Below are positions 35,056-46,149 of a DNA stretch of 64,000 bases, piece after piece. Where the stretch lies: positions 12,033,986 through 12,097,985 of the forward strand of contig NC_030857.1 in assembly GCF_000208745.1 (NCBI RefSeq), given 5' to 3'. Every line of letters starts with the position of its first letter. Within the stretch, counting starts at the first letter, position 1. The notes below the pieces were generated by a model that had not been told where the DNA came from, did no database searches, and saw only the letters and a list, made by a program, of their open reading frames with translations. A program made the position numbers and the translations under genes. Source of the stretch: Theobroma cacao. Its lineage: Eukaryota; Streptophyta; Magnoliopsida; Malvales; Malvaceae.

Positions 35056-37476
35056 TATAGTACCCCGTACTTCGATATGGTGGCTAATAAAGCTTACGAA
35101 TGCCAATTGAGGTGAATTATTGAGTTTAAAAGGTGATTCAAAAGTGAAAATGTGAAACCTTGACCTCTATAGACCTGTAACTAGCAGTAGACACGATAAC
35201 ATAGATCAGGGGCAATTTTGTCGTTTCTCATGGTGAGCTCCTTGAAGTAGCTCTCAAATGTTATTAAGGTCTAAATAGACCTAAGAAATAAATGAATGAT
35301 GGTAAAAATGAATGAAGAATATAGAAATGTTGATAATTTTCATGGTAGGGGCAAAACGGTCATTTTACATCTCGACTTGAAATTTTTAAGTTTTCATTAA
35401 CTCGAGTATTTCTAAACTCTTATGGACCTTGTCTCAATGTCAAAGAAGTAAAAAGATTGTATAAAGGCAATGGAAAGACAAAATGACCTTGTTAAGAGCA
35501 TTTTGGTAATTATGTGAGAAAATGGATAAACATAAGGCATAAATATCTAAGTTTCTAGCAAGTTCTTCAAATTTCCAGCAACTTTTTCTTCTTCTTCTTC
35601 TTCCTTTCTCACATTTTCTTACCTTCCATGGGAGCTTGCTTTGAAACCTCCATAGATTTTCTTAAGTTAGCCCCAATTTTCATGCTTTTGTGCACCTTTT
35701 CACAAAGTCCTTTGTGCTCTCTTACTCTTTCACCTTAAAACCCTCAAAAGCCTTTTCTTAATACTTTCTCTCACTAGTTGGACATTCTAGAGAGAGAAAG
35801 AAAGATTTTTCACAAGAATTCGAAAGCTTTTGAAAAGGAATTCGATTACAAAGCTACCAAGGTGAGTAATGAAACTGAGTTGATTTTGTTTTAGTTGTTG
35901 AGAATGGCTAATGGCTAGAATTGTGAGTGTTTTGTAGTTGAGGTGGTCTATTCATTTTAGTGTGACTCGAATTGTGAAAATAGATAGCCACTTAATGGTA
36001 GTTGGAAGCTAGGTAGGAATAACTAGTAGAGCATGATTTAGGAAATAGCTTTTAGAAATATGGTTATGTGAATTGAATTGATTTGTGATGCTATTGTGTG
36101 TGATAGGTCCCAACGAGACCCCACATCTCCATTCAGACCCTTAGTGGGAGTTGGAGTCTATTTAAGAATCAACAAAGACACTATGAGTGAACTTGCACTG
36201 AAAGTATTTTGGGAAATGTATTGGTATTTGGACGAAGAGTGTGAATGATTTTTATTTGATTGTTCCTTAAAGATTATGCATGGGAACAAGCCTTTATTAA
36301 AACGTTTTATGTTGTGAGTGTGCAATATGATGAATCCTTGTGCCTTATATGATGTTGATATAAATATATATGTTGCATATTGATAGTTAATATTGTGTAA
36401 CAAATATAACCGTTTGTATGCACGATGTGGGGATGCACATGCTGGTGATGACGAGGTACGAAAGTGTGGATAGTGATGTTGATGTGTGCGAGTAGGAGTG
36501 CACATGATGATGTTGATGTGTGTGAGTAGGGAGTGCACACAATGATGTTGTTGTGTGCAAGTAGGGAGTGTACACGATGATGTTGAAGTGTGCAAGTAGG
36601 GAGTGCACACGATGATATTGCCTTGTGCCTATAGGGAGTGCACATTGGCTGAGTGAGTTGGTGGTATTCGTGTTTATATATGTATATATACATGTGTAAG
36701 AAAAAGTTATGAATATAGTAGGTAGATGTAATGTATGTGAAATCTTGCATGTTGAACCTTGAAATCTTACTAATTATCTTCAAATTAAATTGTATTATAG
36801 CGAGAAACGTTCTGTCATGTTTACTACCTTGCTTGGTTTCTGCCATATTTTCTACTTGTTTAACCTCACAGTTGATCATGGATTTTCAACATCAAGGGAT
36901 TACTTAATCAAGTTTGAAATGAGGGGTTTTAATAAGAATTAAACTAAATTGCATTGTTTTTGAATCTAAATGCATCATGATTTTTAAACTTTCCTTATCA
37001 TCACTTGTTCCCTTCCTATGTTCACTCACTGGGTGTATACTCACGTTTTTAAACTTCATGTTTTAGATTTCTGAGTAAAAGGTGACTGGATCCTAGGACG
37101 AGCTGATCCTCCCTATCCATTGTTCGGTAGCTTTGCCATGATACTAAGTGTTACCACCCATGCCCAGAGTCACTCTGCTGATATTCAGAGTCCTTGAATG
37201 TGTACATGTAAACTGGATGTGATTTGCTAAGAATTGTTTAGCAAACTTTTTATGTATATTAAGATTGATGAATACCATTATGAGTATATACTTGGATTTT
37301 ATGAATCGATTTCAATGAAGTTATTATTTGAACATTATGATTTATGGAACTTAAAAGGGAATATGGATGATAAAAGGGCTGACGTACAGGTTCATACGGG
37401 AAGGCTTGCTTGGGCTAAGTGGGCTATGCCCATTGGGCCCATGCACGGGTCATGGCCCGAAAATTGGGCTATGACA
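35056..37476 (+). repeat. 3' LTR-B
   Basis: A 2421-base LTR starting TATAGTACCCC (the expected TG has become TA) and ending GGGCTATGACA. Hairpin at 35764-35799, donor 1 GTGAGT at 35862, acceptor GATAG ending 36106. Donor 2 is changed to ATGAGT at 36183-36188 while its partner GTTCACTCAC at 37020-37029 is intact. A GTGCGAGTAGGGAGTGCACA array of about five copies lies at 36475-36650. Confidence 0.92.
36475..36650 (+). repeat. GTGTGCGAGTAGGGAGTGCACACGATGATGTTGA-like tandem array
   Basis: Five imperfect units of 33-38 bases with the core AGTAGGGAGTGCACA. Short frames on either strand are by-products of the repeat. Confidence 0.85.
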
Positions 37477-38715
37477 GCTATCACTAGGTACCCCATTTTC
37501 CCTTGCTAGCTAGGGTGGTCCTATTGTGCACAATAGTTAGTAGAACAACTACCATCCTAAGTCCTCAGTTAAGTGCTCCACCTCAAAACATTTTTCGCAA
37601 AAAGTTTCATGTTTAACATGAGCAAAGAGAGTATAATCATACCACTCATAATATTTCATATAACAAATTGATCATAGCATCTTATATACTGTCAACATTT
37701 AACAACTCTCAAACCAGTTAATAACACTTTCAAAATAAACATAATTGAAGGTAAAACATACAATTCAAAAGGCTTGTTTCCCATGCACATTTTTGAATGC
37801 ATTGATCATAATGTCATCAAATACATTGCATGCATTTGTCAAATACAATTCAAAGGCCTTGTATCCCTCACCTTCATGCTGCCTTACCAAAGCCAACACC
37901 AACTAGCTTAGTTCCCCTAACTTGAACTTTAGAGCTTCAAGAGAGCTTAACAATTTAACACATCAAAATCAACTTTAAATCAACATTTTTAAACCATAAC
38001 TCCAACTAGTAATCCAACACCCCTAAGACCTTAACCCAAATTAAGTATTGACGTACCGATTGAACCTATAATTACGAATATAGAATAATAATTCCAAATA
38101 TATCATAAAAATTTAGAATTAATAATTCTAATAGTTATACATTGGCTAAATTACATCCTAACCTAACATTTAACCTAGAGTCCTAATCTAATTCACAAAC
38201 TCATTAAACCAACTACTCATGTTTAAGGTTTCCTTGCCTTGGAGAACTTGGAGATGTAATTCCAGTTAAAACCCTAACATGAAAAATGAAAAACAAGTTG
38301 AAAATTAAGGGTAACAATAAAAATGAAGAACCGATGGACAGAAAGATTAGATTTGAGTTTTTTTTCCTTACCTTATTAAAAGCTTAAATCTAAAAATTTA
38401 AGCTTTTCACTTTGTTGCTTGAAAATGACAAAAAGAATGGGAGAGGTAATCTTCCTTTGAAATTTGGTAATAAATGGAAAATAGAGAAACAAAGCCTTTT
38501 TGAAGAAATTTGTGTGTTGTCTTGCTAAGTGAAAGAGAAATGGAAAAGTAAGGGGAAAGTTGCAGAAAAATGTGGGAGAAAGCTACCATAGGGTGACCAG
38601 CCATATAGGGAAGCAAATGAAAGAATGAAGTTTCCTAAAAAAGCTTGAGAACTTTAAAGAAAAGTCTAGAGCTTTCAGTTTTACTTCTATAATAATAATA
38701 CACTATATGATTTCT

Positions 38716-38975
38716 ATAAAAATAATACCCTGTTTTATCTCCATCAAAATACTACACCGTTTTATTTCTATTAGAATACTACACTGTTTTATTTCCATCG
38801 AAATAATACACTATTTTTTCTCCATCAAAATACTACATTTTATTTCCATCAATATACTACATTATTTGATTTCCATCATAATAATACACTGCATTACTTT
38901 CATCAAAATAATTAATTGTATTACTTTCATCAAAATATTGCATTGTTTATATATATATATATTTTTATGCAAGGT
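38716..38975 (-). repeat. 27-base tandem repeat, about nine copies
   Basis: Unit TTTTATTTCCATCAAAATAC followed by TACACTG, repeated with increasing divergence. The unit length is a multiple of three, so it reads as a periodic nine-residue peptide (ISIKILHxF); this is a by-product of the repeat. Confidence 0.88.
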
Positions 38976-39132
38976 TTAGTCTTGACACAGACAAAAACAG
39001 GAAAAAGAAATTTTTTGAGGCTTCTAGAAACTTCACTAAGTAATATTTCCTTCCAAATAATATTTTTGATGTACAATATTTGATAAACAGAAAACTCACC
39101 AAGGAATGACTATCTTTACCCTTAGGTTCGAT

Positions 39133-39237
39133 TATATATATATATTATATATATATAATTATATATATATAATATGAATGCTTATTTTAATGTTAGAAAA
39201 TCAAAATAAACAAAAAAAAAACACAAAAAATAATGAN

Positions 39238-39276
<39 letters not shown>
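39133..39276. repeat. AT microsatellites with one undetermined base
   Basis: TATATA runs at 39133-39171 and an AT run at 39238-39276. The single N at 39237 marks an unresolved junction in the assembly. Confidence 0.9.
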
Positions 39277-39278
<2 letters not shown>

Positions 39279-39304
39279 TATATTGGAATTTTGGGGGTTT
39301 CACA

Positions 39305-39316
39305 ATTCTCTCCCTC
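39305..39316 (-). promoter_or_regulatory. Polypurine tract of chromovirus C
   Basis: GAGGGAGAGAAT on the minus strand immediately before the LTR start TGTGAAAC. Confidence 0.8.
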
Positions 39317-39361
39317 TAAAAAAAAAAAATCATCATCGAATTTAAGTCAAGGGTACTAACC

Positions 39362-40690
39362 TTATGACTCAAATAAGTGAGGATACTTGGCTCGCATTGC
39401 ATTCTCAATCTCCTAAGTAACTTCCTTACTAGTGTGATTTCTCCACAACACTTTCACAGATAGTATATCTTTGGATTGTAACTTTTTAACTTGTTTATCC
39501 AAGATGGTCACTGGCTACTCCTTATAAGTTAAGTGATCCCTCAACTGTATCGCTTCGTGGTAGATTACATGTGATGGATTTGGTTGATACTTCCAAAGCA
39601 TAGAAACATGAAATACTAGATGAATGTTAGAGAGCTCTAGAGGGAGTGCTAGTTGATATGCCACCATACCAACTTTCTAAATTATTTCAAAGGGTCCAAT
39701 ATATCTTGGACTTAGTTTTCTTTTCTCACCGGACCTCATAATTCCCTTAGTTTGTGAGACCCTTAAGAATACATGATCACCCACTTGAAACTCCAACTCC
39801 CTCCATTGATTATTAGCATATGACCTTTGCCTACTTTAGGCTGTCATCATTCCCTCATCTATTAACTTTATCTTCTCTATAGCATCTTAGACCATCTCTA
39901 GCCTAAGTATCTGTATCTTTCCAACTTTGAACCAACCGATGGGTGATCAACACTTTTGCCAATATAATGTCTCATAAGGTGCCATCTGTTTATTGACTTG
40001 ATAGTTTTTATTGTATGCAAACTCTATTAAAGGTAAATACCTATCCCATGTAGGTCCAAAGTCTATTACACATGCTCTCAACATATCCTCCAAAGTCTGT
40101 ATAGTCCTTTTAGAGTGTCCATTAGTCTGAGCGTGGAAGGTGGTGCTAAAAGTCAACCTAGTCCTTCACGCCTCTTATAGCTTTCCCCAAAAATGACTTG
40201 TGAATTACGTACCTTTATCAGACACTATGGTCACCAGAACCCCATGTAATATCACAATCTCATCTACATAGATCCTAGCATACTTAATGGTTTCATATAT
40301 GGCCTTGATTGGAAGAAAGTGGGCTGACTTCGTTAACTTATTGATTATAACCCAAATGGAATCATAACCGCCACTAATACGAGGCAAACCCATCACAAAA
40401 TCCATAGATATATGTTCTCACTTTTACTCAAGTACAGGTAATGGTTGTAACTTTTCAATAGGTTTCTTAAGTTCTGCTTTCACCTGCTGACACACCAAAA
40501 ACTTAGCCACATATTCGACGACATCTCTCTTAAGCCCATCCCACTAGTACAAATCATTCACATCATGATACATCTTAGTAGCATCAGGATGCACCATATA
40601 AGCAACCATGTGAGCTTCCTCTAAAATCTCTTTCCTCAATCCAACAAGATCTGGTACATACACTTGAGCACCATTCCTAAGTAGACCATT
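39362..40690 (-). pseudogene. Chromovirus C integrase with chromodomain-like end (broken)
   Basis: Reading leftwards: a zinc-binding region with VHPDATKMYHD, in which one Cys of the LVCQ pair has become Phe; the core with MDFVMGLPRISGGYDS (first Asp) and IVSDKGT (second Asp, frame end at 40205); and HAQTNGHSKRTIQTL (40156-40110), where the catalytic Glu is replaced by Lys. The C-terminal part reads FHVSMLWKY, then a chromodomain-like KQVKKLQSKD and RAKYPHLF, ending near 39364. Stops occur at about 40200, 39940, 39830 and 39430. Same clade as chromovirus A. Confidence 0.9.
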
Positions 40691-40899
40691 TGTATCCATA
40701 ATAAAGCTTTGCTCCTTATCACTTTAAATATCTCCCAAGGTTTTGACTATAAAATCATTTCTACTCTGGGCATCTTTAATCTGATCTAATAGTATTGGTC
40801 TAACTTGAAAATGAGCTATTAAGGCATCAGTGTTACCAACCTCAAAATGAACTCCTATATTGCTAAGATCATGCATGCCTCGTACCAATTATTTTCTCT

Positions 40900-41557
40900 G
40901 TACTGACACATTACCTAAACTACGCATAGATTTCCTGCTCAAGGCATTTGTTATCACATTCACTTTGCTAGGATGGTAGAGTATGGTGTAGTCGTAGTCT
41001 TTCAGCAACTCCAACTATTTATGTTGCTTGAGATTTAGATCCTTTTGTTGAAATATATAGTTTAAGCTCTTATGATTAGTATATAATTTGCATGACTCAT
41101 CATATAGGTAATGTCACCATATCTTCAACGCGAACACTATCGCTGCTAATTCTAGATCATGGGTAGGATAATTTCGTTCATGTTTCTTCAACCATCGTAA
41201 AGCATAAGCTATTACTTTACTGTGTTGCATCAATACACAACCAAGTCCGGTTCTCAATGCATCAAAATACATGATGTATCCCCCTAACCCACAAGGTAAG
41301 CTTAGCACCAGAGTGGTTATGAGGCAAGTTTGTAACCTCTAGAAACTCTTATTGTAAGCATCAGACCACATAAACTTCACTCCCTTTTGTGTTAACTTAG
41401 TCAAAGGTGAGGCAGCCTTGGAAAAATTCTTAACAAAATCATCTATAATGCTTGAGCAACCTCAAAAAACTACAAATCTCTGTCACTATTGTGGGTCTTG
41501 GCCATTTCTCCACTGCTTTGATCTTCTTATGGTTAACTTACACCTCATCTTTCGATA
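40900..41557 (-). pseudogene. Chromovirus C RNase H and RT connection (broken)
   Basis: The frame at 41308-41114 has the [18 protein letters not shown] motif and the Glu-containing [14 protein letters not shown]. Beyond a stop come YTNHKSLNYIF (Asp to Asn) and a decayed TNALSRKS (from ADALSRKS). The right end, VEKWP and the start of the connection region, runs into the solo LTR-A at 41563. Confidence 0.88.
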
Positions 41558-42198
41558 TTACATGTCATGACCCAAATTTTCGGGCCATGATCGGCGCAAG
41601 GGCCCAATAAACGTAGTCTATTAAGCCCAAGCAAGCCTATCGATTTATCCTACTCATCATTTCATCATATATCGCTAAGTCATATTTCATACTTTTGAAT
41701 CAGAATAGTGATATACATTGCCAACTCATACTGGCATTACTCTTTAAAAATTTACATACAATGTCTACAACATGTATTCTAATAATTTACATTAAGTTTG
41801 TCCATAGAAAACAAAATAACACTCGACTTTCAGCAGAGGGACTCGGATGAATGTACAGCTATTGAATGCCGAGACACCTACCAAAAGATGGACACAGGTC
41901 TACAAAGACACCTCGTCCAAGTTACCGGCTGCCTCGTGATTTGAAAACATGAATTTGAAAATGGTGAGTATAAACTCAGTGAGTGAACAAGGAAGAGAAC
42001 AAGCATACCATAAGGAATCTTTAATGAAATCATGATGCATTCTTTTTCAAAACAATGCAATTTGTTTGTATTCTTATTAAAAACCCCTCATCAAGCCTTT
42101 AAATGATTAATCATTTGAAAATCATTAACCCGTACATAATGAACCATTTAAAGAATAAAAGCTTCAATATTACACAAGTAAGTCAAATACGACAATGA

Positions 42199-42700
42199 AT
42201 CTTCGCTGCAGCGGAAAGGCATTCTCGCTGCAGCTACACTGCAGCGAGAATGCCTTTCCACTGCAACGACGTTGAGATTTAGTTATTAATCGAACGAGGG
42301 TTTCTCCACTGGCCGATGATTTCTCACTAAACCTCCTCATTTTAAACTTAACTCATTTAATCTTTAATGTTGGAAGTCCATGCTCTGATATGGTAGCAAA
42401 TAAGTGAAAGATAGGACAACAATTGCACAAGATGGGAGACCAAAACAGAAAGCTTTTCGTTGCAGAAAGATTCTTTCTCACTGCGACGAAATTGTAACCC
42501 AGAAACAGAAGGTTTCTTGCTACAATGAGGTTCTTTCTCGTTGCAACGAAATTTCTACCCAGAAACAGAAAGTTTCTCGCTACAGTGAGAAGTTACAGTG
42601 TCATTCTCGTTGCAGCGAAAATGCATCCTCGTTGCAATGAGTTTTTGACCAGCCTACCCTTTCAAAACCCGAGAGTTTCTCGTTGCAGCGAAATACAGGC
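42199..42700 (-). repeat. GCTGCAGC palindrome arrays in solo LTR-A
   Basis: Two groups, 42199-42268 and 42450-42700, with many imperfect CTCGCTGCAGCGAGA-like units, in mirror order to the 3' LTR of chromovirus A. The first group includes a nested palindrome around 42224-42253 (CTCGCTGCAG then CTGCAGCGAG). Confidence 0.85.
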
Positions 42701-42924
42701 ATCAAATGAAAATTTCTCTTTCTCCCAAAGAAAACCACCCTGTTTGAAATATTCAAAACCAATATGAAACACATAACAATTTCTCAAGGTTTAACATGTC
42801 AAGTTTCACATGCATTACAACCATAAACCATTATCCATGAATTTCCTATAACACACATATTTACATATGTATATAATATACGCATATACCCATCATCATC
42901 ATCACACCATCCCATCATCATCCT

Positions 42925-43055
42925 CATCAGCTCATGCGCACTCCCTACTCGCACATAGCTGGGTCATCACCGGGTTATGTGTACTCCCTACTCGCACATA
43001 ACCGGGTCATCCTCAGCTTATGCGCACTCCCTACTCGCACATAGCCGAGTCAATA
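42925..43055 (-). repeat. TGCGCACTCCCTACTCGCACATA repeat, about three copies
   Basis: Units of about 50 bases with the core CACTCCCTACTCGCACATAG, the minus-strand form of the array at 14846-14930 and 36475-36650. Confidence 0.85.
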
Positions 43056-44288
43056 TAATTACACAACATTATATTCAAGCATATATGTATATCAACATAA
43101 TGCAGCCACGTAGAAATCCATAATAACCACATATCATAACATAAATCATTTCTCAAGAGTTTGTTCCCAAGGCATTCATTTTCATGAAAAATCGTATAAA
43201 ATCATTCAAACGTTTGTCAAATTCATTATATTCTCAAAATAAGTTTTGAAAGCAGTCCACTCACCAATTGATTGTAAAGTTTTTAGATGACTCCAATTCC
43301 CCTAATTGTCCAAATGAGATGATGGGGCTTCCTTAAAACCTAGGATCACATTAACATAAACAATAGATCAATTTACACACTATGAACTCTAAAAGCTATC
43401 TCTTAGCTAGTTTTCAATTGCCACATTAAACGGCTATCTATGTTCACTATCTTAATGAACATAGTCAACAATAAAATAGCTCATACATAGTCAACAATAA
43501 ATCAGCTCATAAATCCCAATTACTAGCCATTTTTTGTAGCTAAAAATTGAGCTTAGTTCATCACTTACCCTAGGGCTCCTTTGTAGTCAAATTCTCTTTC
43601 AATTGCTTCCAAATCAATAGAGTAATTCTTTTTTTCTCTCTCTAAAATGCCCAGCTAGTGAGAGAAAGTCTGAAAATAAGCTTTATCAAGGGTTTTGAAG
43701 TGAGAGGATGAAAGAATTCAAAGGTTCTAGTCAAAAGGGTTCAAAGGTGTGAAAACTAAAGCTTGAGAAAGAAAATCATTCAAGCTTCAAATCAAGCTTC
43801 CATGGAGTTTTGAAGAAACGTGAGAAAGGAGAAGAAGAAGAAGGCCAGCTACTGGAAAATCTCTAGAAGCTACTAGAAATTCAAGATATTTATAGGCAAT
43901 CTTATCTTTACCCTTAAAATTATAAAAATACCCCTCCACCAATTAACTTATTCTCCTCCAATCTTTTATGCAATCTTTTTGCTCTTTTAACACTAGGACA
44001 AGATCCATAATGGTCTAGACATGTTCGAGTTCATAAAAACTTAAAATTTTAACTTGAGGTGAAAAATGACCATTTTGCCCCTATTATGAAAATTATTGAA
44101 ACTTCTAGTTTTTTTTGTGTTTTCAGCAGCACACATAATTTATGCAGTCTTATACCCATTTAAGCCTTAAAATATCATAAAACTTTCTTCTGAAAGCTTA
44201 TTAGAGAAAATGATGAAACTACCCCTAGCTCGTATTATTACATCTATACTTAGTTACAAGCCTATAGAGGTTGAGGTCTCACATTACA

Positions 44289-45010
44289 TGACCCAAGAAA
44301 CTGACACTCTCTAACCAAATTCACATTTAGAAAACTTAGCATATAGTTGATCTTTTCTTAGTGTTCGGAGCATTATCCTCAAATGTTGCTCATGCTCCTC
44401 TTGATTCCTCGAATGCATCAAAATATCTTCAATGAATACCACCACAAACTTATCCAAATACGCTTGAAAAACCCTATTCATTAAATCCATAAATGTTACG
44501 AGAGCATTAGTAAGTCCAAAAGACACTACTAAGAGCTCGTACTGCCTATATCTTGTACAAAATGCTATCTTAGGTATATCTTCCTCCTTGATTCTCAACT
44601 GATGATAACTTGATTACAAGTCAATTTTTGAGAAAGTCTATGCTCCTTGCAACTGATTAAATAGATCATTAATCCTCAGCAGTGGGTATTTATTCTTGAT
44701 TATCACTTTGTTAAGTTCTCGGTAATTTATGCATAGCCTGAGTGACTCATCTTTTTTTTCACAAATAATACTAGTGCTCCCCACGGTGAAACATTAAGGT
44801 GAATAAAGCCCTTATTCAATAAGTCATCCAACTATTACTTCAGCTTCTTAAGCTCGATTGGTGCTATTCGATATAGAGGTATCGATATAGGCCTTGTATC
44901 TAGTACCAAATATATGTAGAACTTAGTCTCTTGTTCTAGAGGTAGACTTGGCAACCCCTCTAGAAACACATCAAGAAACTCTTTTACTATCGACACACAA
45001 TCAATATTCT
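44289..45010 (-). pseudogene. Chromovirus C reverse transcriptase (broken)
   Basis: Reading leftwards: LPSLPLEQETKF and RPISIPLYRIAP (45000-44835), a decayed fingers/palm region, then [35 protein letters not shown] and FIEDILMHS at about 44400. In the last the catalytic FIDD has become FIED. The frame ends in FSKCEFG, followed by LGHV split by the solo LTR. Stops occur at 44834 to 44600. Confidence 0.9.
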
Positions 45011-45400
45011 TGACTTCCATTTGCACATCCTTAACTACTGCTAAATATCCTTGACAACCCTGCCTTAATAATTTCCTAACGACCATCACCAATATTATAC
45101 TTGGTGGAACAATATTACGATCCTTATATATATAAAATGGGGATTCCCTTAATAAACAAACTTGACTAGTTTGTTATAGCAATCCACACTAGCATAATTA
45201 GGTGATAACCAGTCCATCCCATGGATCACATCAAAATCCAAGCTATCTAAGACCACTAAATTCACCATAGTATCCTTATCCTTGATTCGTACCACACAAT
45301 ACTTATACTTTACCACATATACCTTTTTAAGAGGAGTGGACACCATTAATGATTCCTCCATACTGGTACACTCCTTAGCTAACCTCGGTTCAAATAGAAG
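45011..45400 (-). pseudogene. Chromovirus C protease, second half
   Basis: The frame 45361-45149 covers VSTPLKKVYVV to DFDVIHGMDWLSP, matching chromovirus A protease 10300-10490. The active-site Asp loop is missing: similarity ends at about 45390, where copia gag begins. Confidence 0.85.
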
Positions 45401-46126
45401 AGATACAAAAAGTATTTTTTTGAGAACTTCTTTTTTTTCGAGTTTGAATTTTTTCCTTCTACTATATTTACTTTGTCCTCAAACTCATTAGACAATTTAT
45501 CCTTATCTCTTCGTTTTTCTTCAATTTGAAGAGAAATAATTAAACTATCCATAGTCAAACTATGACATTTGTGTTTTAGGGACAATGCAAAAGATTTCCA
45601 TTTTGGAGGAAGTTTATCTAGCAAAGAACCCACATTAAAATTTTCACACATTTCAATTTTCCTTATTCCAACTCATGAATAAGAACTTGAAAATGGTGTG
45701 CTTGTTCCACAACAAATTTATTATCAATCATTTTGAAGTCCATATATTTTCCTATAATGTAGTTATGAAGACCTGTTTCCTTTTTACCATATTTCTTTTT
45801 TAATGCTTCCCATAATTCATGTGTAGTATTTGTGATCTAGAAGATATCATAATGATTACTAGACAAAGCAGACAAAATATAACCATGACAAAGATAGTCC
45901 TTACTAATTGTGTTTGTGTGCTTGTATTCTGAGTTAAGTTAGAACCAAAGTTTTAATTTAAAGGACCAATAGGATTGGGATTTTCATTAAAGGAAACAAC
46001 AAGATTGGAGATAACAGAAAAAAGTCTTAAGGTTGAAAAACAATAATGGATTTGATTCTGCCATTTATGAAAGTTTTGCCTAAAGAATTTCTTTGGCTTT
46101 GCAAAAATTTGTTCTTCGATAGAAAC
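45401..46126 (-). pseudogene. Ty1/copia gag (broken, start codon displaced)
   Basis: A UBN2/gag-polypeptide type copia gag. From the right: EEQIFAKPKKFF, FHKWQNQIHYCF, GYILSALSSNHYDIF, THELWEALKKKYGKK, YMDFKMIDNKFVVEQ, LLDKLPPKWKSFALSLKHK and LIISLQIEEKRRDKDK. Several stops separate the blocks. The start ATG is at 51326-51324, on the other side of the solo LTR-E, which landed directly after it. The zinc knuckle and protease are missing because the left end joins chromovirus C. Confidence 0.88.
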
Positions 46127-46149
46127 TGTAACACCCCTCTTATTTAAAG

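Larger units (their letters stand above)
21758..37476 (+). mobile_element. LTR-B element: large non-coding LTR retrotransposon
   Basis: TSD GCTAT at 21753-21757 and 37477-37481. It has two LTRs (21758-27038 with an insertion, 35056-37476), a tRNA-Met-type primer site and a polypurine tract, but an internal region of about 4.8 kb (excluding a solo LTR) without recognisable gag-pol. Only about ten codons resembling the chromovirus gag start remain at 27250. The LTRs look about 88 percent identical over their first 300 bases, so it is older than chromovirus A. It resembles a large retrotransposon derivative moved by proteins of a relative, or a very decayed copy. Confidence 0.88.
21186..37871 (-). 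other. Predicted leader intron 2 of LTR-C (spans element B)
   Basis: The donor on the minus strand is GTGAGGGATAC (plus-strand 37871-37861) and the partner is TATTCCTCAC (plus-strand 21195-21186). Removing element B leaves them about 950 bases apart, as in the other LTRs. Ten consecutive pairs form, including one G-U. Both sides differ from the GTGAGT/ACTCAC of the sister families, so the change is matched. Confidence 0.5.
37482..39304 (-). repeat. LTR-C, start portion
   Basis: On the minus strand the LTR starts TGTGAAACCCCC at 39304, right after the polypurine tract. It contains AT microsatellites (39133-39276), a 27-base tandem repeat (38716-38975) and the predicted donor 2 at 37871-37861. 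No gene is present; the 90-codon frame at 38707 is the repeat. Confidence 0.87.
41563..44283 (-). mobile_element. Solo LTR-A inserted in chromovirus C pol
   Basis: A 2721-base LTR, plus strand TGTCATGACCC at 41563 to GTCTCACA at 44283, flanked by TTACA (41558-41562, 44284-44288). It shares the TATA box, hairpin (43633-43668), exon 2 block and palindrome arrays with 13619-16222. It split the codons of an LGHV motif at the RT/RNase H boundary. Donor 2 (minus strand, TTGGTGAGTGGAC around 43257-43266) pairs with the segment opposite plus-strand 41961-41969. Confidence 0.94.
20722..45400 (-). mobile_element. Minus-strand chromovirus C, 5' part deleted, with nested insertions
   Basis: A 3' LTR (20722-21757 plus 37482-39304), polypurine tract, integrase, RNase H, RT and part of protease are present. 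Gag, primer site and 5' LTR are absent; at about 45390-45415 the sequence switches to copia gag. Element B sits in its LTR and a solo LTR-A in its pol gene. It was inserted into copia integrase at 20721/20722. No target duplication can be tested because the other end is deleted. Confidence 0.87.

Noticed and set aside
36158..36879. Overlapping Cys/His/Thr-rich frames up to 190 codons on the minus strand
   Set aside because: Produced by the GTGCGAGTAGGGAGTGCACA array; the repeated peptide has no relation to zinc-finger spacing.
38707..38979. 90-codon Ile-rich repeat protein
   Set aside because: Translation of a 27-base tandem repeat in LTR-C.
42199..42268. Rho-independent terminator or miRNA precursor from the nested CTGCAG inverted repeats
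   Set aside because: Plant nuclear context, GC palindromes scattered over the array, and no single long stem of precursor size.
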